Shown: in pieces, positions 29,376-38,419 of the stretch
Layout: each line of letters begins with the position of its first letter
Position numbering within the stretch: position 1 is the stretch's first letter
Source: Xanthomonas hyacinthi
GTDB lineage: Bacteria > Pseudomonadota > Gammaproteobacteria > Xanthomonadales > Xanthomonadaceae
Reading direction: 5' to 3'
DNA length: 64,000 nucleotides
Assembly: GCF_009769165.1 (NCBI RefSeq)
Contig: NZ_CP043476.1
Location: 2,673,001 to 2,737,000 of the forward strand
Notes under the pieces: model-generated
What the model was told of the DNA's origin: nothing
The model's database searches: none
Seen by the model: only the letters and a program-made list of their open reading frames with translations
Program-made: the position numbers and the translations under genes

Positions 29376-29577
29376 GGCGGCGCGCTTGCAAACGCAGGCG
29401 TTCGATCGCGGCGCCGGGAGCAATCCCGGCGCTGTTTTCTTTTGCGCGGCCGGCGATGGTTGCCGCGTAACCCTGCCGCGCCTGCACCAGCGCGGCGTGC
29501 CGCCATGCAGGGCTTGGCGCGGGCCGGGGCGCATGCGAAGGTAGGCGCATGGCACGTTTCCGGTTCCCGGCTTTTTC

Positions 29578-30567
29578 ATGCTGCTGATGACGTTGTTGCT
29601 GCTGGTGGCGTTCACCGTGCTGGCCGTGATGCTGGTGCTGCTGCTGGGCGTCGTGCTGCTGCTGCGCAGCAGGCCGTTCCTGCTGGTGCGCCTGGAAAGC
29701 CTGCGCCTGCGTTGGGGCAGCGGTCTGCAGCGCTGCCAGACGCAGGTCGCCGGGCATCGCTGGACCTATCTGCACCGCGCGGCCGCCGATCCTGCTGCGC
29801 CGACGCTGCTGCTGGTGCACGGCTTCACCGGCAGCAAGGAGAACTGGTTGCCGCTGGCGCGCGCGCTCGGCGCGCGCTATCACCTGTTCATTCCCGATCT
29901 GCCCGGCTGGGCCGAGAGCCAGCGCATCGACGGGCAGGACTACGGCTTCGTCGCGCAGGCCGAGCGCGTGGCCGCGTTCGCCGCGCAGTGCGTGCGCCGT
30001 GCGGGCAGCGAATGCGTGCTGGTCGGGCATTCGATGGGCGGCGGCATCGCCGCGCTCGCCGCCGCGCGCCATCCGCAATTGTTCGACCGGGTCGGCCTGC
30101 TCAACGCCGCCGGCGTGCGCTTCGCCGACAACGCCTTCGGCCAGGCGGTGCTGGACGGCGACAATCCGTTCGCGGTGTACGACGCCGACTCGCTGCGCCG
30201 CTACGTCGATACGGTCTTTCTGCTGGAGCCGAGCAAGCCGCGCATCCCGTCCTGGGCGGTGCCGTCGATCGTGGCCTGGCGGCGCAGCGAGGCCGGTTTC
30301 GAGCAGCAGGTGCTGGCGCGGATCGGACGCAGCGACGAAGCCTTCCTGCCGTTCGAAGAAGCCGCGCGCATCCGCCAGCCGGCGCTGCTGCTGAACTGCG
30401 TGCAGGATGCAGTGATCGATGCCAGCGCGCTGGCGCTGTACGCCGAGCGCGTGCCGCAGGCGCTGCAGGTGTTGCTCGACGGCAGCGGCCACATGTGCAT
30501 CGTCGAGAAGCCCGACGAGGTCGCGCAGGCGCTCGAGAATCTGATCCAACGAGGAGTTCCCCGATGA
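29578..30567 (+). CDS. membrane-anchored alpha/beta hydrolase
   Basis: A 329-residue hydrolase. Residues 1-30 are a single hydrophobic helix (LLLLVAFTVLAVMLVLLLG), giving a membrane anchor; the rest is an alpha/beta hydrolase with LLVHGFTGSKENW, nucleophile elbow GHSMGGG, an aspartate in NCVQDAVID and the histidine in GSGHMCIVE. It resembles lipases and acylglycerol hydrolases. The ribosome site before 29578 is weak. Its stop overlaps the ATG of the lipoprotein gene, forming a three-gene operon with the HAD gene. Confidence 0.85.
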   Translation: MLLMTLLLLVAFTVLAVMLVLLLGVVLLLRSRPFLLVRLESLRLRWGSGLQRCQTQVAGHRWTYLHRAAADPAAPTLLLVHGFTGSKENWLPLARALGARYHLFIPDLPGWAESQRIDGQDYGFVAQAERVAAFAAQCVRRAGSECVLVGHSMGGGIAALAAARHPQLFDRVGLLNAAGVRFADNAFGQAVLDGDNPFAVYDADSLRRYVDTVFLLEPSKPRIPSWAVPSIVAWRRSEAGFEQQVLARIGRSDEAFLPFEEAARIRQPALLLNCVQDAVIDASALALYAERVPQALQVLLDGSGHMCIVEKPDEVAQALENLIQRGVPR

Positions 30568-31283
30568 AACGCATGTTGCTCGGCGTGCTGTGCGCCGTCG
30601 CCCTGGCCGGTTGCGGCGACCACGAGGCCGAGCGCAAGGCGCAGGCGGCGGCCGAGGCGCAGGCCAAGGCGCAGGCCGCCGACGACCTGGCCAAGCAATA
30701 CGACGCCGCGGCGAAGTCCGGCAACTGGGACCTGGCGCGCATCCATGGCGCGGCGCTGCTGCAGCAGTATCCCGGTTCGGACGCGGCCGAGCGCATCGAA
30801 CCCGGCTATGCCGAGGTCAAGGCCAAGGGCGAGGCGGCGCGCGAATTGCGGCGCATGCAGGTCGCCTGGGAGTATTCGCAGGTGCCGGCCGGCAAGGGCA
30901 CGCAGCGCTCGGCGATGCTGTACAGCCGCGACAAGGTCGATGTGGACGGCAGCGGCCCGAAGCCGGTGCAACTGGTGTTCCGCGATCATCCCGAGTGGAA
31001 GCGCAGCGCCTACCTGGTGCTGCAGGCCGGCGATTTCCGTTGCGCCGGCGGTTGCAAGGTGCAGCTCAAGGCCGACGACGCCGCGCCGCGCGCGGCCGCG
31101 GCGTGGCGCCCGAACACCGACGAGGCGATCGCGATGTTCATCAGCGACGACAAGGCGTTGTGGAAGCTGGCGCGCAAGACCACGCTGCTGCAGATCGAGT
31201 TCCCGGTGAAGGCCGGCGGCACCCGCACCGCGGTGTTCGAGACCGGCGGCCTGGACGGGTCGCAGATGCCGGGATGGGATTGA
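30564..31283 (+). CDS. hypothetical lipoprotein
   Basis: A 239-residue lipoprotein with a lipobox (VALAGC), then a charged Ala-rich coiled-coil-like stretch (AERKAQAAAEAQAKAQA) and a compact C-terminal part with a cysteine pair (RCAGGCK). No family is recognised. A GAGGAG ribosome site precedes the ATG at 30564, which overlaps the hydrolase stop. The C-terminal region (VQLVFRDHPEW... VFETGGLD) looks like a small beta-rich domain. Co-transcription with a membrane hydrolase suggests an envelope role, but this is only context. Confidence 0.75.
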   Translation: MKRMLLGVLCAVALAGCGDHEAERKAQAAAEAQAKAQAADDLAKQYDAAAKSGNWDLARIHGAALLQQYPGSDAAERIEPGYAEVKAKGEAARELRRMQVAWEYSQVPAGKGTQRSAMLYSRDKVDVDGSGPKPVQLVFRDHPEWKRSAYLVLQAGDFRCAGGCKVQLKADDAAPRAAAAWRPNTDEAIAMFISDDKALWKLARKTTLLQIEFPVKAGGTRTAVFETGGLDGSQMPGWD

Positions 31284-31900
31284 GCGTGGCGGCACCCGGC
31301 GCGCGCCTGCGCCAGGTGCGGCACTGGGTGTTCGACATGGACGGCACGCTGACCCGCGCGGTGCACGATTCCGCGCTGATCCGCCGCGCGCTGCAGATTC
31401 CGCAGCAGGCCGACATCCTGCAGCATCTGGCCGCGCTGCCGGCCGAGGAGGGCGCGGCCAAGCATGCCTGGCTGCTCGAGCACGAACGTGAGCTCGCGTT
31501 GGGGGCGGTCGCCGCGCCCGGCGCGCCGGCGCTGCTGCGCACGCTGCATGCGGCCGGTTGCCGGCTGGCGGTGCTGACCCGCAATGCGCAGGAACTGGCG
31601 CGGGTGACGCTGCGCGAGATCGGGGTCGATGAGTTGTTCGAGGAGGTCGCCATCCTTGGTCGCGACGAGGCGCCTCCCAAGCCGCATCCTGGCGGTCTGC
31701 AGCACCTGGCCGCGCACTGGGGCGTGGCGCCGCATTCGCTGGCGATGATCGGCGACCACGAATACGACCTGCAGTGCGGGCGCCATGCCGGCGCGACGAC
31801 GGTGCTGCTGCATGCGGACAATCCGTGGCCGGCGCTGGCGGATCTGCACTTCGCCGATTGTGCGGCGCTGCTGGCGTGGTGGCAGGACGTGGCCGGGTAG
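31274..31900 (+). CDS. HAD-superfamily phosphatase
   Basis: A 208-residue haloacid dehalogenase-like hydrolase of the phosphoglycolate-phosphatase type. Motif I is FDMDGTLT (nucleophile Asp), motif II is in LAVLTRN, motif III lysine in PPKPHP, and motif IV in MIGDHEYDLQCGR. The helical cap lies between motifs I and II. Its start overlaps the lipoprotein stop by ten bases. Substrate not predictable from sequence. Confidence 0.87.
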   Translation: MGLSVAAPGARLRQVRHWVFDMDGTLTRAVHDSALIRRALQIPQQADILQHLAALPAEEGAAKHAWLLEHERELALGAVAAPGAPALLRTLHAAGCRLAVLTRNAQELARVTLREIGVDELFEEVAILGRDEAPPKPHPGGLQHLAAHWGVAPHSLAMIGDHEYDLQCGRHAGATTVLLHADNPWPALADLHFADCAALLAWWQDVAG

Positions 31901-31910
31901 GGCGTCTTCT

Positions 31911-31977
31911 CTGTGGGAGGGACTTCAGTCCCGACGCTTTGTCGGTGAAGCCTTGTCGGGACTATCCCTCCCACAAA
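31911..31977. repeat. family B inverted repeat
   Basis: Left arm 31911-31935 (CTGTGGGAGGGACTTCAGTC plus CCGAC) and right arm 31954-31977 (GTCGGGACTATCCCTCCCAC) form an imperfect hairpin with an 18-base loop. It follows the HAD gene by ten bases and could end that operon. Confidence 0.75.
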
Positions 31978-32952
31978 GAGCGAAAGGCGCGCCAGTCGCG
32001 GTCGTTGCCACGGCCGCGCAGATTCGGCTTCCAGCGCCCACGTGTCGCCTGGCGGACTGCCAATCTTTGCATCCTTCGCATTCGCCCTGCCATCGCCGTC
32101 GCAACAGGGGAGGCAAGAGCAAGAGCTTTCGCCTTGGGGCGAGTTACTTTTCTTTGCTTGTGCAAAGAAAAGTAACCAAAAGAAAGCACACCCTGACTAC
32201 ACGCGCTCCGCGCTGCGCGCTCCGGGTCCGCGAATAGGCCGGGATTCGCGGAAGGGGCTTGTCCGCTACGCGGCCAAGTCCGGGGCAGTCGCCTTGCGGC
32301 GCCCGCCCGCCCGCCGGGGCGAAGCAGTGCTTCGCCTTTTCCGGCGAGCCCTGCCCCTGCCGCGAACGGCGCACATCCCTGTGCGCCGCCCCTTCGGGGT
32401 TTTTCCCGACCTATTCGCCGCTGCGTAAGGGAACCCGGAAAATCCAAAGCAAGAGCAGAAGCAAGAGCTGGCGCTGGAGAGCCTAACGTCTCGGACGCAG
32501 CGGTTTGCCGCACCGCGCCGGCGATCTGCGGCGGCGTATCTCCAGCAACTGCTGCGCGGTGTAACAACGTCGAGACTTGAGTTCCTCCCGCAAGAAGCCT
32601 GGGCGCGTGCAGCCAGACGCGCGCAGGCAGGGCGGCGAGGGATCGATCAGGCGCCTGCGCTGGCTTGCGCAAGGCACGCCGGTCGCTGCCGCCTGGCGAC
32701 CCCTTCGCTGCCGGCTGCGCCAAACGCGATACAAGCGCGTGGCACAAAGTGTCGCGTTGTCGATACAACGTCATCGTCACGGACGGCCGCGCCGGTCCTG
32801 GCGCGACATCCGATGCCTGCTGCGCCAGCGATGGCGCACTGCAGCAGCGTGCTGGCACGTGGGTTGCTCGCTCTTCCCCGATGTTTCCACATCCCGCCGC
32901 GCGGGCCGTCCGACGGCGAGCGCCACGGCTCTTCAACGAGGGGAGTAGAACG
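31978..32952. other. long gene-free stretch before the quinoprotein cluster
   Basis: About 970 bases with no convincing gene; all open frames here are composition-driven and overlap repeats. The middle part (32100-32470) has the look of a conserved non-coding cassette: GCAAGAGC-type flanks near 32113 and 32446, the 14-bp hairpin at 32143-32176, and a set of short GC-rich inverted segments. I recall similar DNA being annotated as spurious small proteins in many gammaproteobacteria. The last 150 bases should hold the xoxF promoter, which I cannot define. Confidence 0.5.
32143..32176. repeat. 14-bp perfect hairpin (GTTACTTTTCTTTG)
   Basis: 32143-32156 is the exact reverse complement of 32163-32176, with a six-base loop (CTTGTG). 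It is AT-rich within GC-rich DNA and lies in the centre of the gene-free stretch. I associate this element with widespread non-coding repeats in xanthomonads and pseudomonads; its function is unknown. Confidence 0.7.
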
Positions 32953-34965
32953 ATGCACAGTCATCCATGTCGTACCCGTGCCTGGACGCTGCTCGCGCTG
33001 GCTACCGCGCTGGTGCTGGCGGGTTGCAAGAAGCAGGAAGAAACCGCCGCTCCGGCCGCGCCTGCCGCCGCGCAGCAGCCGGCCCCCGCCGCGCCGGTCG
33101 CGGTGGCCGACACCGATAGCGAGTTCACCACCACCGCCAGCAATCCCGACAACTGGGGCGGCATCGGCCGCGACTTCGGCCTGACCCGGCACAGCCCGCT
33201 GGCCGAGATCAACCGCGACAACGTCAAGAACCTGAAGATGTCGTGGGAAATGAAGACCGACGCCACCCGCGGCCACGAAGGCCAGCCGCTGGTGATCGGC
33301 AGCGTCATGTACATGGTCAGCGCGTATCCGAACAACGTGTTCGCGATCGATCTGGCGGCGCAGGACGACGGCGGCAAGGTGCTGTGGAAATACACCCCGC
33401 AGCAGGACGAGCGCTCGGTGGCGGTGGCGTGCTGCGACACGGTCAACCGCGGCGCCTCCTACGCCGACGGCAAGCTGGTGTTCGCCAGCCTCAGTGGCGA
33501 TGTGATCGCGCTCGATGCCAAGACCGGCAAGGAAGTGTGGAAGCAGAAACTCGCCTATCCGGAAAAGGGCGAGACCATCACCATGGCGCCGATCGTCGCC
33601 GACGGCAAGGTCGTGGCCGGCATCAGCGGCAACGAGTTCGGCGTGCTCGGCCGCGTCGCCGCGTACGCGCTGGGCGACGGCAAGCAGGTGTGGTCCTGCG
33701 ATGCGGCCGGCAGCGACAAGGCGATCTGCCTGGGCCCGGATTTCAACAAGGCCAATCCGCAGCACGGCCAGCTCGGCGACCTGGGCATCAAGACCTTCCC
33801 GGAGGACGGCTGGAAGCGCGGCGGCGGCGCGGCGTGGGGCTGGTACAGCTACGACCCGAAACTGAAGCTGGTCTACTACGGCACCGGCAATCCCGGCCTG
33901 TGGAGCCCGTCGTACCGCTGCGGCAAGACCACGCAGAAGGAATGCGATAGCGGCGAATACGACAACAAGTGGTCGATGACCCTGTTCGCGCGCAAGATCG
34001 AGACCGGCGAGGCGGTGTGGGGCTACCAGAAGACGCCGTTCGACCAGTGGGACTACGACGGCATCAACGAGCCGATCCTGGTCGACCTGACCATCGACGG
34101 CAAGCAGGTGCCTTCCGTTGTGCAGTTCGACCGCAACGGCTTCGCCTACGTGCTCGACCGCCGCGACGGCACCTTGCTGCGCGCGCACAAGTTCGTGCCG
34201 GCCAACTGGGCCGAGAGCATCGACATGAAGACCGGCCGCCCGATCAAGGTCGCCGCGCATTCGCCGCTGGAGCGCGGCAAGAAGGTACAGGCGTTCCCGT
34301 CGGCGATGGGCGGCAAGGACCAGCAGCCGTGCTCGGTGGATCCGGCCAATTCGGCGGTGTTCTTCTGCGGCACCAACAACTGGCACATGGAGCTGGAACC
34401 GCAGGAACGCGGCAACACCATGATGGGCCTGCCGTACGTGTTCGCCAACGTGATGATGAAGCCGAACGAGCCTGGCGCGCTGGGCATCGTCAAGGCGTTC
34501 GACGTGGTCGAAGGCAAGTCCAGGTGGGAGATCAAGGAGAAGTTCCCGGTGTGGAGCGGCACCCTGGTCACCGACGGCGGGCTGGTGTTCTACGGCACGC
34601 TCGACGGCTGGTTCCGCGCGGTCGACAAGGACACCGGCAAGAAGCTGTGGGAGACCAAGCTGCCGTCGGGGATCATCGGCAACCCGATCGCCTACAAGGC
34701 CAACGGCCACCAGTACGTGGCGGTGTTCTCCGGCATCGGCGGCTGGATCGGCCTGCCGGTCGCCGGCGGCCTGGATCCGGGCGATCCGTACGGCGCGTTG
34801 GGTGCGGCTGGGCTGGCCTTCAGCAACGGCTTCGACAAGATCCCGTTGGGCGGCATGGTGCATACCTTCCGCATCGACGGCACCGGCAAGACCGTCACCG
34901 CCAGCGCCAGCGCCACGGCGGCTGCCGGTGGCGCACCGGCCGCCGCGGCCAAGACCGCGCGATGA
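32953..34965 (+). CDS. xoxF: XoxF-like PQQ alcohol (methanol/ethanol) dehydrogenase, lanthanide type
   Basis: A 670-residue quinoprotein that oxidises primary alcohols in the periplasm, passing electrons to a cytochrome c. It has the adjacent-cysteine pair C160-C161 of methanol dehydrogenases, predicted metal ligands E228 (SGNEFG), N313 (GTGNPG) and D367, and a second aspartate two residues on (D369, WDYDG). That extra Asp marks lanthanide-dependent enzymes, whereas calcium MxaF has Ala there (family knowledge). Unusual: a lipoprotein signal (TALVLAGC) instead of a plain signal peptide, and a ten-residue insert with C323 and C331. A GAGGGGAG site precedes the ATG; the stop overlaps the next start. 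Confidence 0.9.
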   Translation: MHSHPCRTRAWTLLALATALVLAGCKKQEETAAPAAPAAAQQPAPAAPVAVADTDSEFTTTASNPDNWGGIGRDFGLTRHSPLAEINRDNVKNLKMSWEMKTDATRGHEGQPLVIGSVMYMVSAYPNNVFAIDLAAQDDGGKVLWKYTPQQDERSVAVACCDTVNRGASYADGKLVFASLSGDVIALDAKTGKEVWKQKLAYPEKGETITMAPIVADGKVVAGISGNEFGVLGRVAAYALGDGKQVWSCDAAGSDKAICLGPDFNKANPQHGQLGDLGIKTFPEDGWKRGGGAAWGWYSYDPKLKLVYYGTGNPGLWSPSYRCGKTTQKECDSGEYDNKWSMTLFARKIETGEAVWGYQKTPFDQWDYDGINEPILVDLTIDGKQVPSVVQFDRNGFAYVLDRRDGTLLRAHKFVPANWAESIDMKTGRPIKVAAHSPLERGKKVQAFPSAMGGKDQQPCSVDPANSAVFFCGTNNWHMELEPQERGNTMMGLPYVFANVMMKPNEPGALGIVKAFDVVEGKSRWEIKEKFPVWSGTLVTDGGLVFYGTLDGWFRAVDKDTGKKLWETKLPSGIIGNPIAYKANGHQYVAVFSGIGGWIGLPVAGGLDPGDPYGALGAAGLAFSNGFDKIPLGGMVHTFRIDGTGKTVTASASATAAAGGAPAAAAKTAR

Positions 34966-36716
34966 GCCGGCGCCGCCGCGTCCATGTTGCGAGCGAGCGC
35001 CCGGGAGGGGCGGTCGTCGCGCCGCGCCTGCAGCGGGGCGCGTGTGCCGTGTTGCTGCTTTGCAGCCTCGGACTCGTCGCCGCAGGTTGCACGCGCGAGC
35101 CGTCGTCCGCGACGGCTCGCGTTCCTGAGGCCGCTTCCAGCGCGGCCGCCAGGCCAGCGGCGGGCACGCCCGCTCCCGCACTCGCCGCCACTGCGGCGGT
35201 ACTGCGGGTCTGCGCCGATCCGGGCAACATGCCGTTGTCCAATCGCGCCGGCGAAGGCTTCCAGAACAAGATCGCGCAGGTCCTCGCCGAAGCGCTGGGC
35301 CGGCGCCTGGAATACGAATGGCGCACCTACTACCAACGTGGGCTGGCGCGCAGCACGATCAACGCCGGGCGCTGCGACGTGCTGATGGACATGAACAGCG
35401 ATTTCGAGATGGGCCTGCCCACGCGTCCGCTGTACCGCTCCACCTATGTGCTGGTGACCCGCAAGGGTCTGGCGTTGCAGCCGGCTTCGCTGGACGATCC
35501 GGCGCTGAAGAAACTCAAGATCGGCGTGTTCCAGAGTTCGCCGGCGCGGCAGGCGCTGTTCGACCACGGCGTGTCCGGCGACGTGCAATACCTGTTCTAC
35601 GACTCGGCGACGGCGCCGCAGGACCACCCGGGCAAGCTGGCCGAACGCGTCGCCGGCGGCCAGCTCGACGCCGCCGAATCCTGGGGCCCGGTGGCCGGCT
35701 ACTACGCCGCGCGCGGCGGCCTGGGCGTGGTGCCGCTGAACGTCATCGACGACGAAGTGCTGGAGTATTCGCTGGCGTGGGCGGTGTCGCGCAAGAACGC
35801 CGCGTTGCGCGATGCGCTGGACGCGGCGATGCAGCGCAGCGCCGGCAGGATCGGCGCGATCCTGCGCGAGTACCACGTGCCGCTGGTGGCCTGCGCCGAC
35901 TGCATCGTCGACGGCGATCTGCGCTCGCACGGCAGTTACGCCATGCCCGCCGACGATGCCACCACACCGAGCGCGCAGGCCTCCTCGGCGATGCTGGCGC
36001 AACTGCAGCTGCGCATCGCCGGCGGCGCCGATCCCAACCAGGAGCTGGCGCATGCGCTGGATGCCGGCGACGGCGTGCGCGTGGCCTGGCTGCTGCGCCA
36101 TGGCGCCAGCGCCGACCGGCCCAACCTGCTCGGCGAGCCGCCGCTGCACCAGGCGATCCGCAACCAGGCGCCGACCCTGGTCGGCGAACTGCTGGCTGCC
36201 GGCGCCAACCCGGAAGGCCGCGACGGCAGCGGCTGGACGCCGTTGATGAAGGCGGCCTGGGGCAACGATGCGCAGAGCCTGAAGCAGCTGCTGGCGCGCC
36301 GGGCCAAGGTCGATGCGGTGTCCAAGGACGGCTGGACCGCGCTGGATCTGGCGATTTCCTATGCCGATGTCGAGCTGGTGCAGGCGCTGCTCGGTGCCGG
36401 CGCCGACGTGCGCCGCAGTAATCCGGCCGGCTTCACCCCGGTGATGTTCGCGGTGGCGCGCAACGATCCGCAGATGCTCGACGCGCTGCTGGCGCGCGGC
36501 GCCGAGGCCGACCGGCCCAACCGCGCCGGCGTCACCCCGCTGATGCTGGCCGCCGCCGCCGGCCGCGCGGACGCCAGCCGCCGCCTGCTCACCGCCGGTG
36601 CCAATGCCGGGACCCGCGATGCCGACGGCAAGACCGCGGCGGCGCTGGCGCAACAGCGCGGCGATGCATCGCTGGCGCAACTGCTGACGGAGGCCGAACA
36701 CCGCCGCACGCAATGA
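34962..36716 (+). CDS. XoxJ-like periplasmic binding protein fused to ankyrin repeats
   Basis: A 584-residue lipoprotein (GLVAAGC near residue 45). Residues about 75-320 form a type-2 solute-binding fold of the quinoprotein-associated XoxJ/MxaJ family: RVCADPGNMPLSN, EGFQNKIAQVLAEALGR, CDVLMDMNSDFEM, GVFQSSPARQALFDHG, GQLDAAESWGPVAGYYA. MxaJ/XoxJ proteins are thought to help mature or activate the dehydrogenase. Residues about 350-575 are six ankyrin-type repeats (e.g. GWTPLMKAAWGNDAQSLKQL, GFTPVMFAVARND). The fusion is in frame with no sign of a sequencing join. The start overlaps the xoxF stop. Confidence 0.85.
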   Translation: MSRRRRVHVASERPGGAVVAPRLQRGACAVLLLCSLGLVAAGCTREPSSATARVPEAASSAAARPAAGTPAPALAATAAVLRVCADPGNMPLSNRAGEGFQNKIAQVLAEALGRRLEYEWRTYYQRGLARSTINAGRCDVLMDMNSDFEMGLPTRPLYRSTYVLVTRKGLALQPASLDDPALKKLKIGVFQSSPARQALFDHGVSGDVQYLFYDSATAPQDHPGKLAERVAGGQLDAAESWGPVAGYYAARGGLGVVPLNVIDDEVLEYSLAWAVSRKNAALRDALDAAMQRSAGRIGAILREYHVPLVACADCIVDGDLRSHGSYAMPADDATTPSAQASSAMLAQLQLRIAGGADPNQELAHALDAGDGVRVAWLLRHGASADRPNLLGEPPLHQAIRNQAPTLVGELLAAGANPEGRDGSGWTPLMKAAWGNDAQSLKQLLARRAKVDAVSKDGWTALDLAISYADVELVQALLGAGADVRRSNPAGFTPVMFAVARNDPQMLDALLARGAEADRPNRAGVTPLMLAAAAGRADASRRLLTAGANAGTRDADGKTAAALAQQRGDASLAQLLTEAEHRRTQ

Positions 36717-36793
36717 CCGCCACGCCCGCCCTGCCCGCGCCGCAGCCGCGGCGTGCACGTCCCCACAGTCCGTCCCGCAAAGGTTCTTCTCCC

Positions 36794-37345
36794 ATGCGCA
36801 ATGCCGTCGTCCGTTTCTGCGTCGTGCCGAAACTGCTGCACCTGTCCCTGCTTGCGTTGACCCTGGCCCTGGCCGCCTGCGGCCAGGATGCGCCGCCTGC
36901 CGCGCTCGCTGCCGCTGCAGCGCCCGCTGCGGCCGCACCCGCGCCCAGCGCCGCCCCGGCGGCGGCTGCCGCGACTCCGCCGGCGGCGGTGGTTACCCCG
37001 ATTCCGAAAGGCCCGCCGGTCAAGGTGACCCCGGAGCTGGCCGCCGAAGGCAAGAAGATCTTCCTGTCCGCCGGCTGCAGCGCCTGCCACGGCGGCACCG
37101 GCGGCGGCGGCATGTGCCCGCCGCTGACCAACGACATCTGGGTCTACGGCCACGACGACGACACGCTGCGCGCATTGATCAGCGAAGGCACCGCCGGCAT
37201 GACCGCGCACGGCAAGGTCCGCGTCGGCCACGAGAAGGTGGTGGGGCAGATGCCGCCGTTCGCGCCGGTGCTCAAGGACGGCGACACCGAGAAGCTGCTG
37301 GCCTTCATCCATTCGATCAACAAGACCGCAGGCGCGGCGCCATGA
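36794..37345 (+). CDS. c-type cytochrome, likely electron acceptor of XoxF (XoxG-like)
   Basis: A 183-residue mono-heme cytochrome c. A lipoprotein signal (TLALAAC) is followed by an Ala/Pro linker of about 50 residues and the heme domain with CSACH, and a possible axial methionine in GQMPPF. It should carry electrons from the PQQ enzyme to the oxidase. The ATG at 36794 begins the signal peptide; the ATG at 36713 overlapping the previous stop would add a basic 27-residue leader and is less likely. The stop overlaps the next ATG. Confidence 0.87.
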   Translation: MRNAVVRFCVVPKLLHLSLLALTLALAACGQDAPPAALAAAAAPAAAAPAPSAAPAAAAATPPAAVVTPIPKGPPVKVTPELAAEGKKIFLSAGCSACHGGTGGGGMCPPLTNDIWVYGHDDDTLRALISEGTAGMTAHGKVRVGHEKVVGQMPPFAPVLKDGDTEKLLAFIHSINKTAGAAP

Positions 37346-38373
37346 GGCAATCGGCGCGCCGCATGCTGGGGACGATCGCGCTGGTGCTGCTGCTGGCCGG
37401 CACCGCCTGCCAGCGCGCGCCGGCGCCGGCCGACACCGCGGCGGGGCGCGCGGCCGGCAAACCGCCGGCCACGCCAGCGGCCGCGTTGGCCTACGTGCCC
37501 AACCAGCGCGGCGGCACCATCTCGGTGATCGACACCGGCAGCGACGCGGTGCTGCGCACGCTGTCCGCGCAGGGCCGGCTCGGCAAGCGCCTGCAGCAGA
37601 TCCTGCCCGGACCGTCCGGGCACCTGTACGTGATCGATGCGCAGGGGCACCGGCTGCTGGAACTGGATACGGTGCGCGACCGGGTGCTGCGCAGCGTGGA
37701 CATCGGCGAGAATGCCGAAGGCATCGCCGCGTCGCCGGACGGCCGCCAGTTCGCGGTGTGCGTGGAAGGGCAGAACCAGGTGATGCTGATCGACCGGGCC
37801 AGCTTCGCGATCGGCGCGCGCATCGCCACCCAGGGCCAGGCGCCGGAGCACTGCGTGTACAGCCCCGACGGCGCGCTGCTGCTGACCAGCAACGAAGGCT
37901 CCGACGATCTGGACGTGATCGACCTGAAGGCGGGAAAATCCAGCGGCGTCATCGCCACCAGCGGCCATCCGCGCGGCATGGCCTTCGCCCCCGACGGCAA
38001 CACCGTGTACGTGGCGCAGGAAGCGGCCAGCGTGGTCGATGTGATCGACCTGGTCGCACGTCGGCGCGTGGCCAGCATCCCGGCCGGGCAGCGCACCGCC
38101 GGCATCGCCATTTCGCGCGATGGCAGCCGCGTCTACGCCTCCAACGGCGGCGCCGGCACGGTCAGCGTGATCGATCCGGCCGCGCGCAGCACGCTGGCCG
38201 AGATCGCGGTCGGGCAGCGCCCGTGGAATCCGGCGCTCAGCGCCGACGGCAGGAAACTGTACGTGGCCAATGGCCGCTCCAACAGCGTGAGCGTCATCGA
38301 CACGACGACGATGAAGGAGATCAGGCAGATCGCAGTGGGCGACATGCCCTGGGGTGTGGTCATCGCGCAATGA
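37342..38373 (+). CDS. YVTN-type beta-propeller protein of the quinoprotein cluster
   Basis: A 343-residue exported protein made of repeated blades with the YVTN pattern: [81 protein letters not shown]. The N-terminal signal ends LAGTAC, an imperfect lipobox. Such propellers recur beside PQQ alcohol dehydrogenases, where their task is unproven (accessory or binding role). The start overlaps the cytochrome stop. Confidence 0.87.
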   Translation: MRQSARRMLGTIALVLLLAGTACQRAPAPADTAAGRAAGKPPATPAAALAYVPNQRGGTISVIDTGSDAVLRTLSAQGRLGKRLQQILPGPSGHLYVIDAQGHRLLELDTVRDRVLRSVDIGENAEGIAASPDGRQFAVCVEGQNQVMLIDRASFAIGARIATQGQAPEHCVYSPDGALLLTSNEGSDDLDVIDLKAGKSSGVIATSGHPRGMAFAPDGNTVYVAQEAASVVDVIDLVARRRVASIPAGQRTAGIAISRDGSRVYASNGGAGTVSVIDPAARSTLAEIAVGQRPWNPALSADGRKLYVANGRSNSVSVIDTTTMKEIRQIAVGDMPWGVVIAQ

Positions 38374-38419
38374 GGCGAGGAGCGCACGCGGCACAGCGAC
38401 AGGATGCGGGGAGAGGGAA

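Noticed and set aside
32042..32428. Small protein gene in the repeat-rich kilobase
   Set aside because: The translation follows the hairpin cassette (QKSNQKK type), a known source of spurious annotations.
32953..34965. Calcium-dependent MxaF methanol dehydrogenase
   Set aside because: The Asp two residues after the catalytic Asp (D369) points to the lanthanide type, and no MxaI small-subunit gene is present.
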